Source: an uncultured Oscillospiraceae bacterium (GTDB taxonomy: Bacteria; Bacillota; Clostridia; Oscillospirales; Oscillospiraceae). From it: 34,076 nt of DNA. The notes under the pieces were generated by a model that saw nothing but the letters and a program-made list of their open reading frames with translations, ran no database searches and was not told the origin of the DNA. The stretch is from positions 1-34,076 of the forward strand of contig CAKUBI010000023.1 in NCBI GenBank assembly GCA_934636865.1. Direction: 5' to 3'. Both the position numbers and the translations under genes were made by a program. Each line of letters opens with the position of its first letter. Position 1 is the stretch's first letter. Below are positions 1 through 8,600 of this stretch, piece by piece.

Positions 1-233
1 AAGGGGATGCCGAGCGCCTTGGCAAGGTTGATCGCGCCGGAGCCGGTGGCGCGCAATTCGAGCGCGCACTCGCCGAGCGCGGCGTGCGCCTGCTGCAGAA
101 GATCGGACAGCGCGCGCTGCGTGTGGGACAGATGGCGCTGATACTGCCCGAAGAGCATTTTTTCGTTTTCATCGAGGATGACGAGCTTGACGGTGGTGGA
201 GCCTACGTCGATCCCGGCCTGATACGTTTTCAT
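1..233 (-). CDS. Acyl-CoA dehydratase activase (BadF/BadG/HgdC type), N-terminal part
   Basis: Partial gene: it starts at ATG 233-231 on the minus strand and runs off the left edge. The first residues give the phosphate-1 loop of the ASKHA ATPase fold (GIDVGSTTVK at about residues 7-16), which is the hallmark of the activators of 2-hydroxyacyl-CoA dehydratases. In that family the activase uses ATP and a [4Fe-4S] cluster to push an electron into the dehydratase. A GAGAGG ribosome site lies just upstream of the start. Only about 77 residues are visible. I therefore cannot tell a stand-alone activase of about 260 residues from the long Clostridia form fused to dehydratase-like domains. The cluster cysteines are outside the window. 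Confidence 0.8.
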   Translation of the reverse strand, partial: MKTYQAGIDVGSTTVKLVILDENEKMLFGQYQRHLSHTQRALSDLLQQAHAALGECALELRATGSGAINLAKALGIP

Positions 234-386
234 GGGAACCTCTCTTTTCATAGTCGTTGCGCTCAGGCGGCAAAGAGCCCCGCCTGATTTAGAAATATCA
301 TTATAATTATAGGTCGGAAAAAGGCAAGAGGTAAAGTTCAGTCTCTGTTAAGAATGTGAACAGTTGTTTACAATTTTTTGCGGCTC

Positions 387-415
387 TTGACATACATAGA
401 GTTTCTATGTATAAT
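387..415 (+). promoter_or_regulatory. Consensus sigma-A promoter of the PadR operon
   Basis: TTGACA at 387-392 and TATAAT at 410-415 are separated by 17 bp, a full match to the vegetative promoter consensus. A palindrome fills the spacer. Confidence 0.85.
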
Positions 416-435
416 GCAAGCATAGACATTCTATG
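392..435. promoter_or_regulatory. Two palindromic operators at the padR promoter
   Basis: Site 1 is a perfect 9-3-9 inverted repeat, ATACATAGA (392-400), GTT, TCTATGTAT (404-412), lying between the -35 and -10 boxes. Site 2 is CATAGA (421-426), CAT, TCTATG (430-435), at or just after the expected transcription start. The centres are 26 bp apart. The shared CATAGA-N3-TCTATG core next to a PadR gene strongly suggests autorepression (inference). Confidence 0.7.
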
Positions 436-453
436 TATCATAGGAGGCGTAAA

Positions 454-774
454 ATGAAGAAAAAGAGCATTGACCACGCGCAGCTCCTGCTGCTCAAGCT
501 TCTCTCGGCCGAGGACATGTACGGCTACCAGATCATTCTGGAGCTGGCGCGCCGGTCGAGCAACGTCTTTGAGCTCAAGGAGGGCACGCTCTATCCCGTG
601 CTGCACGGCATGGAGCGCGACGGCTATGTCGAAGCCTACGAAACGACCGCGCCCACCGGCCGCGTGCGCAGGTATTACCACCTCACGCGCGCCGGGCGCG
701 CGGCGCTCACGGAAGAGGAGAAAGCCTGGCAGGAGTACAGCGGCGCAGTGAACGCCGTGCTGCACTTTGCGTAA
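454..774 (+). CDS. PadR-family transcriptional regulator
   Basis: A 106-residue protein of the PadR fold: a winged helix followed by a C-terminal dimerisation helix. Diagnostic stretches are ILELARRSSNVFELKEGTLYPVLH (recognition helix and wing region) and GRVRRYYHLTRAGRAAL (wing). I chose ATG 454 because AGGAGG at 442-447 sits 6 nt upstream; an earlier ATG at 433 is possible in frame but has no such site and lies inside the second palindrome. It is followed after 13 bp by a HAAS-type membrane protein, a common PadR partner. PadR proteins usually repress their own operon and an efflux or envelope-stress function. The ABC transporter starting at 2391 is a plausible further target but has none of these palindromes at its start. 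Confidence 0.92.
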   Translation: MKKKSIDHAQLLLLKLLSAEDMYGYQIILELARRSSNVFELKEGTLYPVLHGMERDGYVEAYETTAPTGRVRRYYHLTRAGRAALTEEEKAWQEYSGAVNAVLHFA

Positions 775-787
775 AAAGGGTGAGGCT

Positions 788-1543
788 ATGGACAGAAACG
801 AATACTGCGAGCGCGTGCTTGCGGAAGTCGGACGCCTGACGAACGATGAGACGGACGATTTGAGAAATGAGCTTGCCGGTCACATCGAGGACCACGCCGA
901 AGCGCTGGTCGAGCACGGCTATACGGAGGAGGACGCCGCTGCGCGCGCCGTGGAGCTGATGGGCGACCCGGAGGAAACGGGCAAGGCCCTGCGCGATCAG
1001 TACGGCGGCTGGTGGCTCGTCATCGTGCGGCGCATCGCCGTTTTTATCACGCTTGTCGTCTGCGTGCAGAGCTTTTTCATGCTGCCGATCTTCAGCAATG
1101 TGTATGAGAGCGTCCGCGAGCGCCTGCGCCCGACGGTGAGCAGCGTTTCGTGGGACGAGCTCGACGGTGCGGCGGACCTGTGCGAGCGCATTCCCATCGG
1201 GGACGATATCGTGCAGCTGAACCGTATCGAATACGGCGTGCGCGAGGGAAAGCGGCAGGCGGTGCTCTGGGTGAGCGCCTACGACCGTCTCCCCGGCAGA
1301 AAGGTCTACGAGCGCCTGATCGAGACGATGTCGCTGCAAAGCGAACGCTGCGAGACAATGTACGGGGAAGACGGCAGCTGGTATTCCAGCTGCCGGAGCA
1401 GCGGCGGCAGCCTGTATGTGCACTACGGGCAGCATACAGTCCCGCTTGAAGAGGGCGATACTTACGTGACGTTTGTCTACGACCGCTTCGGCGAGCGCGT
1501 CGAGACGAGGATCGAGCTTCCGGAAGGGGGGACGCAGCCGTGA
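788..1543 (+). CDS. HAAS (DUF1700-like) domain membrane protein
   Basis: A 251-residue protein. Residues 1 to about 70 are a helical HAAS/DUF1700-like domain (acidic, with YTEEDAAARAVELMGDPEETGKAL). A predicted membrane helix follows at about 78-103 (VIVRRIAVFITLVVCVQSFF), then an extracytoplasmic region of about 145 residues that I do not recognise. HAAS proteins are typically encoded next to PadR regulators and are thought to link membrane state to PadR control, though the mechanism is not settled. ATG 788 is preceded by GGGTGAGG. The stop overlaps the next gene's GTG by 4 nt (GTGA), so translation is probably coupled. Confidence 0.75.
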   Translation: MDRNEYCERVLAEVGRLTNDETDDLRNELAGHIEDHAEALVEHGYTEEDAAARAVELMGDPEETGKALRDQYGGWWLVIVRRIAVFITLVVCVQSFFMLPIFSNVYESVRERLRPTVSSVSWDELDGAADLCERIPIGDDIVQLNRIEYGVREGKRQAVLWVSAYDRLPGRKVYERLIETMSLQSERCETMYGEDGSWYSSCRSSGGSLYVHYGQHTVPLEEGDTYVTFVYDRFGERVETRIELPEGGTQP

Positions 1544-2208
1544 AAAAGCAGAAGATCGAAAAGCGGCCGACAAGGGCGCGCCGCGCGGTCAGGAGCGTCG
1601 TCATCATGCTCTGCGCGCTGCTCATCAGCAATATGCTCGGCGGCGGACACCTGACGCGCATGATGGCCCTGCGCGACGGCGAGCAGCGCTACGGCGTGTA
1701 TGAAAAAACGCACGAGCTTGCGTCGCTTCCTGTCGGGAACATCAATAAGACCCTGCGCGTTACCCTGCTGGCCGGTGAGAACGTGACCTACTGCGGCGCG
1801 AGCAATTTCTATACGCTGCTGGGCTGGCAGGAGGCCTTCGGCTCGGCGCTCGACTGCGCGGACGGCGAGAGCGTCCACGCGGGCTGGTGGGATATGGCGC
1901 GCAATGACGCAAGAGATATTTTCTACTGGGGCCGCATCGATGACACAGCGATCATCAGCGCCGTGATCGAGAGGTGCCGTGAGGTTTCGCGGGATGAAAA
2001 CGGGGGCTATACCCTTGAAAAGTACGAGACGATCCCCGTTGAACTGATCGAAGACGGCGGATACCGGTATTTCCTCGCCGGTGGGGCGATACCGGAGAGA
2101 GACTGTGACGACGCGCAGGATAAGATATACCTTATCGGCTATAACGCCTCGGGTGCGGAAGAGCTGCGCTATGAGATCAAACAGCAGGCAAGCACCTTGT
2201 TTGGCTAA
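1540..2208 (+). CDS. Uncharacterised protein with one N-terminal membrane helix
   Basis: A 222-residue product that I do not recognise. A basic N-terminus (KKQKIEKRPTRARR) precedes one hydrophobic segment at about residues 18-35 (SVVIMLCALLISNMLGG). The remaining roughly 185 residues should lie outside the membrane and are mixed alpha/beta and acidic. The GTG start overlaps the previous stop and has GGAAGGGGG upstream. As third gene of the PadR operon it may work with the HAAS protein. A strong terminator follows directly, so the operon ends here. Confidence 0.65.
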   Translation: MKKQKIEKRPTRARRAVRSVVIMLCALLISNMLGGGHLTRMMALRDGEQRYGVYEKTHELASLPVGNINKTLRVTLLAGENVTYCGASNFYTLLGWQEAFGSALDCADGESVHAGWWDMARNDARDIFYWGRIDDTAIISAVIERCREVSRDENGGYTLEKYETIPVELIEDGGYRYFLAGGAIPERDCDDAQDKIYLIGYNASGAEELRYEIKQQASTLFG

Positions 2209-2220
2209 AAGAAGACCGGA

Positions 2221-2253
2221 GAGCGCTGCGGCAGTGCCGCAGCGCTCTTTCTA
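2221..2253 (+). terminator. Rho-independent terminator of the PadR operon
   Basis: Perfect 13-bp inverted repeat GAGCGCTGCGGCA (2221-2233) and TGCCGCAGCGCTC (2235-2247), followed by TTTCTAT. Confidence 0.85.
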
Positions 2254-2317
2254 TATCCATATAAGATCGCAAATAGTAAACGACCGTGAACTTTTGGTGA
2301 ATTCTTTCCGCGGGCCG

Positions 2318-2347
2318 TTGACGGTAAAAGGTCAAAAATGGTATCCT
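2318..2347 (+). promoter_or_regulatory. Weak candidate promoter of the fused ABC transporter
   Basis: TTGACG at 2318-2323 and TATCCT at 2342-2347 with an 18-bp spacer, about 45 bp before the start codon. The -35 box is good and the -10 box is poor. Confidence 0.35.
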
Positions 2348-2390
2348 ACTCTGGAATTCTTATTTTCATCTTTCAGAAAGAAGGCAGGAT

Positions 2391-5378
2391 ATGCTCAAGC
2401 TGCAAAACATCGTCAAGGACTATCAGGCGGGCGATACCACCGTCCACGCGCTGCGCGGCGTGAATCTCCAGTTCCGCGAGAGCGAGTTTGTCGCCATCCT
2501 CGGACACTCGGGCTGCGGCAAGACGACGATGCTCAACATCATCGGCGGTCTCGACCAGTACACGAGCGGAGATCTCATCATCAACGGCAAATCGACGAAG
2601 GACTTTACCGACTCCGACTGGGACAGCTACCGCAACCATTCCATCGGCTTCGTCTTTCAGAGCTATAACCTCATCCCGCACCAGACGGTTCTGAGCAACG
2701 TGGAGCTGGCGCTGACCCTTTCGGGCGTGAGCAAGGCAGAGCGCCGCGAGCGCGCCGTCAGGGCGCTCGAGAGCGTGGGCCTTGGCGACCAGCTCGACAA
2801 AAGGCCCAACCAGATGTCCGGCGGTCAGATGCAGCGCGTCGCCATCGCGCGAGCGCTCGTCAACGATCCGGACATCCTGCTCGCCGACGAGCCGACCGGC
2901 GCGCTCGACAGCGAAACGAGCGTGCAGGTGATGGAGATATTGAAAAACATCTCCAGAGACCGCCTCATCATCATGGTCACGCACAACCCCGAGCTTGCCG
3001 AGACATACGCGAGCCGCATCGTGCGCCTGAAGGACGGCGAGATTGTGGACGACAGCGCGCCGTATGAGGAGGCCGTGGAGGAAAAGAGCGCCGCGGGCAG
3101 GAGCAGAAGGACCTCGATGAGCTTCGGCACGGCGCTGTCGCTGTCGCTCAACAACCTGATGACGAAAAAGGGCCGCACATTTCTGACGGCCTTCGCCGGC
3201 AGCATCGGCATCATCGGCATTGCGCTCATCCTCTCGCTGAGCAACGGCATCCAGACCTATATCGACCGCGTGCAGGAGGATACGCTCTCGAGCTATCCGC
3301 TGACGATCGAAAGTGAGAGCATGGACATGTCCAGCATGGTGACGACGATGATGGGTGTCCACTCGCCCGACGAGGACGGCGAGGGCGGCCACGACCTCGA
3401 CGCCGTCTACTCCAACAATATCATGTACGACATGATGAGCTCGTTCGCCTCGGCGGAGACGCAGACGAACAATTTGAAGGACTTCAAGACCTATCTTGAG
3501 GGCGACAACGAGCTTTCCCAGCACATCAGCTCCATTTCCTACGACTACGACCTCGGCATGGCCATCTACGCCAAGGATACCGACGGCAAGGTCTTTAAGT
3601 CCGACGTGACCGAGCTTTTGCAGACCTGCATGAGCGAGCTCTACGGCGGCGACTACAGCAGCTATTTTGAGCGCTTCGGCTCGGCCTACTCGGCCATGGA
3701 GACCTGGGAGCAGATGCTCCCGCCGCAGGATAGCGAGAGCGGCGAGCTTGTGGGCGACCTTCTTCACGAGCAGTACGACCTCATCTACGGCGCCTGGCCG
3801 CAGAGCTACGACGAGGTCATGCTTATCGTCAACAAGGACAATGAGATCTCCGACCTTGTGATTTATTCGCTCGGTCTGAGCGCGCAGGACGAGGTCGTGG
3901 AGTCGATGCAGCGCGTGATGGACGGCGAGGAGTTCGACACGAAGGACATCCAGAGCTGGAGCTACGAGGACCTGTGCAGCATGAGCTTCAAGATCATTCT
4001 GCCCGCCGAGCGCTACCAGTACGATTCCGCGAGCGGCACCTATACCGACGTGAGCACGACCGACACGGGCCTTGACTTCCTCTATAATTCCGACGACGTC
4101 GGCACGCGCGTGAAGATCGTCGGCATCCTGCGCCCGAACGAGAACGCGGTTTCCTCCATGCTCTCCGGCGCGGTCGGCTACACCTCCGCGCTGACCGATT
4201 ATCTTGTCGAAAAGGCGGGCAGCACCGACATCCTGCAAAAGCAGAAGGCCGACCCCAAGACCGACGTGATCCTGAACCTGCCGTTTCTGACCGACGATTA
4301 CGCCGTGAGCGACGAGCAGAAGGAAGCGGACGTGACGGCGTACCTTGAAACACTTTCCGTCACCGAGCGCGCCGCGGCCTACACGGCCATGATGAGCGTG
4401 CCGGGCGAGGACTATCTCTCCGCCATCGTCGAGCAGCAGCTGGGCTCGCTCGACCGCGCGGCGATCGAGCAGATGGTCATTTCGGCCTACGCGCAGCAGA
4501 TGGGCGTGGACGAGGGGACGGTCAGGTCGTATATCGCGCAGATGGATGACGACACGCTCTTCGGCTATGTCGAGCAGTCCATCCGCGAGCGGGTGACGGA
4601 GCAGTACGCCGCGGGCGTGCAGGCGCGCCTTGCCAATATGACGAGCGACCAGCTCGCCATGGCGCTTGACCTTGCGCTTGAAAAGTCCCCCGCCGTCACG
4701 CCGCTCACGACGGAGCAGTACAACTGGCTTTACGACAGCTATATGCCAGCGACGGTCTCTGAGAGCACGTATGAGGATAACCTCAAGCTTCTCGGCGACG
4801 TGGACCTCGCAAGCCCAAAGACCATTAATATCTACGCCTCTACCTTTGCCGACAAGGACGCCATCGCCGACGCGATCGAGGAATACAACAGCAGCGTTTC
4901 CGAGGACGACCAGATCGACTACACCGACTATGTCGCGCTTCTGATGAGCTCCGTTACGACGATCATCAACGCCATCAGCTACGTGCTCATCGCGTTCGTC
5001 GCCATCTCGCTCGTCGTGTCGAGCATCATGATCGGCATCATCACCTATATCTCCGTTTTGGAGCGCACGAAGGAGATCGGCATCCTGCGCGCCATCGGCG
5101 CGAGCAAGCGCGATATTTCGCGCGTTTTCAACGCGGAGACGCTCATCGAGGGCTTCTGCTCGGGCGCGATCGGCATCGGCATCACGCTGCTGCTCATCAT
5201 CCCGATCAACCTTGTTGTGCACAGCTTAACGGGCATCGAGACGCTCAACGCCATCCTGCCGCCCGTCGGCGGCGCGGCGCTCGTTGCCATCAGTATGGCG
5301 CTCACGTTTATCGCCGGTCTTATCCCCTCCGGCATCGCCGCGCGCAAGGATCCCGTCGAGGCCCTGCGCAGCGAATAA
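2391..5378 (+). CDS. Fused ABC transporter ATPase-permease (MacB/LolCDE-like)
   Basis: A 995-residue fusion of an ATPase and a mechanotransmission-type permease. The ATPase covers about residues 1-230: Walker A GHSGCGKT at 38-45, signature MSGGQ near 141, Walker B ILLADEPTGALD near 163. A linker leads to a first membrane helix at about 264-285 (SIGIIGIALILSLSNG). Next comes a very long extracytoplasmic region (about 285-855), then three C-terminal membrane helices typical of FtsX/MacB permeases, with the loop ERTKEIGILRAIGASKRDI. Such proteins export peptides or lipids, or sense cell-wall antibiotics, without moving substrate through the membrane core. The extracytoplasmic domain is much larger than in Gram-negative MacB. 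ATG 2391 follows AAGGCAGG. The gene stands alone; its substrate cannot be inferred. Confidence 0.88.
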   Translation: MLKLQNIVKDYQAGDTTVHALRGVNLQFRESEFVAILGHSGCGKTTMLNIIGGLDQYTSGDLIINGKSTKDFTDSDWDSYRNHSIGFVFQSYNLIPHQTVLSNVELALTLSGVSKAERRERAVRALESVGLGDQLDKRPNQMSGGQMQRVAIARALVNDPDILLADEPTGALDSETSVQVMEILKNISRDRLIIMVTHNPELAETYASRIVRLKDGEIVDDSAPYEEAVEEKSAAGRSRRTSMSFGTALSLSLNNLMTKKGRTFLTAFAGSIGIIGIALILSLSNGIQTYIDRVQEDTLSSYPLTIESESMDMSSMVTTMMGVHSPDEDGEGGHDLDAVYSNNIMYDMMSSFASAETQTNNLKDFKTYLEGDNELSQHISSISYDYDLGMAIYAKDTDGKVFKSDVTELLQTCMSELYGGDYSSYFERFGSAYSAMETWEQMLPPQDSESGELVGDLLHEQYDLIYGAWPQSYDEVMLIVNKDNEISDLVIYSLGLSAQDEVVESMQRVMDGEEFDTKDIQSWSYEDLCSMSFKIILPAERYQYDSASGTYTDVSTTDTGLDFLYNSDDVGTRVKIVGILRPNENAVSSMLSGAVGYTSALTDYLVEKAGSTDILQKQKADPKTDVILNLPFLTDDYAVSDEQKEADVTAYLETLSVTERAAAYTAMMSVPGEDYLSAIVEQQLGSLDRAAIEQMVISAYAQQMGVDEGTVRSYIAQMDDDTLFGYVEQSIRERVTEQYAAGVQARLANMTSDQLAMALDLALEKSPAVTPLTTEQYNWLYDSYMPATVSESTYEDNLKLLGDVDLASPKTINIYASTFADKDAIADAIEEYNSSVSEDDQIDYTDYVALLMSSVTTIINAISYVLIAFVAISLVVSSIMIGIITYISVLERTKEIGILRAIGASKRDISRVFNAETLIEGFCSGAIGIGITLLLIIPINLVVHSLTGIETLNAILPPVGGAALVAISMALTFIAGLIPSGIAARKDPVEALRSE

Positions 5379-5400
5379 AACCGCATCACAGCACGCCTGA

Positions 5401-5437
5401 CCGGGCGGCGGACACGGCTCCGCCGCCCGGCATTTTG
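5401..5437 (+). terminator. Terminator of the ABC transporter gene
   Basis: Perfect 12-bp stem CCGGGCGGCGGA (5401-5412) and TCCGCCGCCCGG (5419-5430) with a 6-nt loop, followed by CATTTTG. Confidence 0.8.
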
Positions 5438-5495
5438 CACATTGTCTTGTCAGATGAATGCAGCAGCAGTTAACAGAATTAGACAAGTTATTCTA

Positions 5496-5527
5496 TTGAC
5501 AAATAAAATGCCCTGTGGCATTATATT
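5496..5527 (+). promoter_or_regulatory. Promoter of the adhesin gene with a palindrome in its spacer
   Basis: TTGACA at 5496-5501 is a consensus -35 box. The best spaced -10 box is CATTAT (5519-5524, 17-bp spacer), with TATATT at 5522-5527 as an alternative. A perfect inverted repeat AATGCC-CTGT-GGCATT (5507-5522) fills the spacer and could be an operator. The start codon, with GGAGAGG at 5591-5597, lies about 75 bp further on. Confidence 0.55.
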
Positions 5528-5602
5528 GATACCGATTCTGCCCCAGGGGACAGCCGCGCCCAGCCGGGAGAACGGAAACTGATGATGTAAGGAGAGGATA
5601 GC

Positions 5603-8600
5603 ATGAAAAGAAGACTTATGGCAGTTTTGATGGCGCTCGTCATGACGCTCAGCTTGCTGCCTGTAAGCGCGTTCGCGGCAGATGATCCGGGAATTTCGTT
5701 TACAAAGTCTGCCGTGGCCAACGATGATGGCACCTATACCATCACGATGGAAGCCTATGCGACCGGAAAAACGACCACGACCACGACAAAGCAGGCCCTG
5801 GACATTGCCCTCGTGCTGGATGTTTCCGGCTCGATGGATGATAATTTCGGGCGTGGACCGCAGCGGCAGAAGAAGCTGGATGCGCTGAAAACCGCGGTCA
5901 ACAGCTTCATCGACGGAGTTGCGGAGGGCTCGCCCGAGAGCAACATTTCCATCGTGAAGTTTGCCGGTAACATGACGAATAAGGTCGGCAACGATACGTA
6001 TCGGGAGAAGGGATATATCTACAATTACACCCAGATCGTAAAGCAGCTGACAGCCGTCAAGACCGGCAAAGACGAACTAAAGACGGCTGTCAGCAGCCTG
6101 AGAGCGGCTGGCGCTACGGCGGCGGACTACGGCATGGAAAAGGCGGAGACCGCGCTGGCGACCGCGCAGAACCCGAAGGTCATTGTCATGTTCACGGACG
6201 GTGAGCCGAATCACGACAATGGCTTTGATTATGAGGTCGCCACGAGTGTCATCAATAAGGCGCAGACGATGAAGGCGGCGGGCACCACGATCTATACGGT
6301 CGGTGTGTTTGAAAGAACTGACGACACGACCAACCGCTATATGAGCTCGACCTCCTCTAACTATCCGAAGGCTACTGCGGAAATTATTCACCATTTTGTG
6401 TTTCCGGATGAATGGCGGGTAAACAACGGCGGTACGGACAAGGGCAGCTATTACAAGACTGCTTCCAGCGCCAGCGACCTGAACAATATCTTCAAGGAGA
6501 TCAGCCAGGAGATCTCTTCGGCTGCGAACGCAAACCTGAACGATAAGACCACCGTGGTCGATACGATCTCCGACTATTTCACGCTGGATACGGACAACGC
6601 GGCGTCCGTCAAGGTCTACACCGCGGATAAGACTGCGGACGGCTGGGCCGAGGCTGTGGAAGCGCCGGAATCCGTAAAGGTCAGCATTGACGGCAAGACG
6701 GTCAGCGTGACCGGCTACGACTATGCGGCCAATTACGTGCACGACGGTCAGGGCCAGAAGCTGATCATCAAGATCACGGTCGTGCCCAGCGGCACCGGCT
6801 GTGAGACGAAGGATATCCCGACCAATGCCGACAGCAGCACGGACAATGCGGCGAAGGTGATGCTGAACGGCGAAGAGGTCACGTCTGCGCCGAGCGCCTC
6901 GATCGAGGGCCACGCGGTAGCGTATGATCTTGCCGGCGGCGAAAAGCAGAGCGACTTCCCGACGCTGTATTACCCCGAGTATGCGCAGGTCAGCGTGACG
7001 GACAAGGTCCCGACGAAGCAGGGCTACGATTTCACCGGCTGGAACTGCGGCGATGCTTCCGCCAGCGGCGAGTTCGTCATGCTCGACGAGGATATTACGC
7101 TGGTTGCCCAGTGGGTGAAGCAGACGATCGATGACAAAATCATCGTTGAGGTCACGGGCAATCATGCTACGCTCCCGTACAACGGCGAAGAGCAGAGCGT
7201 GAGCGGCTACACGATCGCGATCACGCAGAACAGCGCGGAGCATCCGTATGACCTTGCGTATGTCACCGGCCCCGCGCAGGAGACGTCCATTGCAAAGGGC
7301 ACCGACAAGGGTACCTATGAGATGGGCCTCAAGAAAGAGGATTTTCAGAATACCAACGCTGATTACACCAACGTTGAATTCATTGTGACGGACGGTTTCC
7401 TGACCATCACCCCGAAGGACGTCACCTTCACCGGTAAGAGCGATTCGAGAGAGTGGACCGGCGAAGAGCAGGAGATCACCGGCATCACGCCGGACGGCCT
7501 GCTGACCGGCGATACCTATGAGGGCCTGAGCTACAGCGCCAAGGGCACGGACGCCGGCAAATACGACGGCGTGTTCAGCGGTGATGTGGTCATCAAGAAC
7601 GCGGACGGCGTGGATGTGACGGACAACTACAACGTGATCAAGACCCCCGGCGTTCTCACTATCACGGACAAGACCGAAACGGTCGCCGTGATGTTCAGGA
7701 TCGTGAACGGCACGTGGAAGGACGGCTCAAGGGCCGACAAGACCGCGACGGTCACGCTGACCAACGGCAAGGGCACGCTCGATGAAAAGGACGTCCCCAC
7801 CGGCATGCAGCCTGACAAGGGCTACACGAACGGCACGTGGGATGTGACGCCCAACACAGCGGAGGACGCGATCAAGGGCGGCGAGGTCTACACGTACTCT
7901 TATGAGAAGATCATCCCCGCGAGCTTTAACCCCAACGGCTACATCGTCAAGCAGATGACCGGCGATGAAATGCCGGCCGAAGAGACCTTCACCGTCAACG
8001 TCGCTCCTCTGAGCGGCGGCGCAGGCGTGAACGGCACGGCGACGCTTCGCACCGGCAGCACGAATTTCGTGTTCCCCGAGGGAAGCAGCTTCGCGATCTC
8101 CGAGGAGACCATCTTCATGGTGTCTGAGGACGCGGGCAGCGCGGCGCGCGTGACCTACGATGACAACGTCTATCAGCTCAAGGTCACGGTGAAGCTGAAC
8201 GCCGCCGGTACGGCGATGGAGATCGACAAGGTCTACTGTTCCGCCGACGGCGAGACCTGGCACGAGATCGACAGCGCTGACGGCGACAAGCTCGTCATCA
8301 CCAACAGCTACGTCGATCCGGACCCCGCGAGCTTTAACCCCAACGGCTACATCGTCAAGCAGATGACCGGCGATGAAATGCCGGCCGAAGAGACCTTCAC
8401 CGTCAACGTCGCTCCTCTGAGCGGCGGCGCAGGCGTGAACGGCACGGCGACGCTTCGCACCGGCAGCACGAATTTCGTGTTCCCCGAGGGAAGCAGCTTC
8501 GCGATCTCCGAGGAGACCATCTTCATGGTGTCTGAGGACGCGGGCAGCGCGGCGCGCGTGACCTACGATGACAACGTCTATCAGCTCAAGGTCACGGTGA

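Noticed and set aside
2373..5222. 949-codon open frame on the minus strand
   Set aside because: It is the antisense shadow of the fused ABC transporter. The translation is a His/Asp/Arg/Val-rich sequence typical of GC-rich antisense frames, with no domain.
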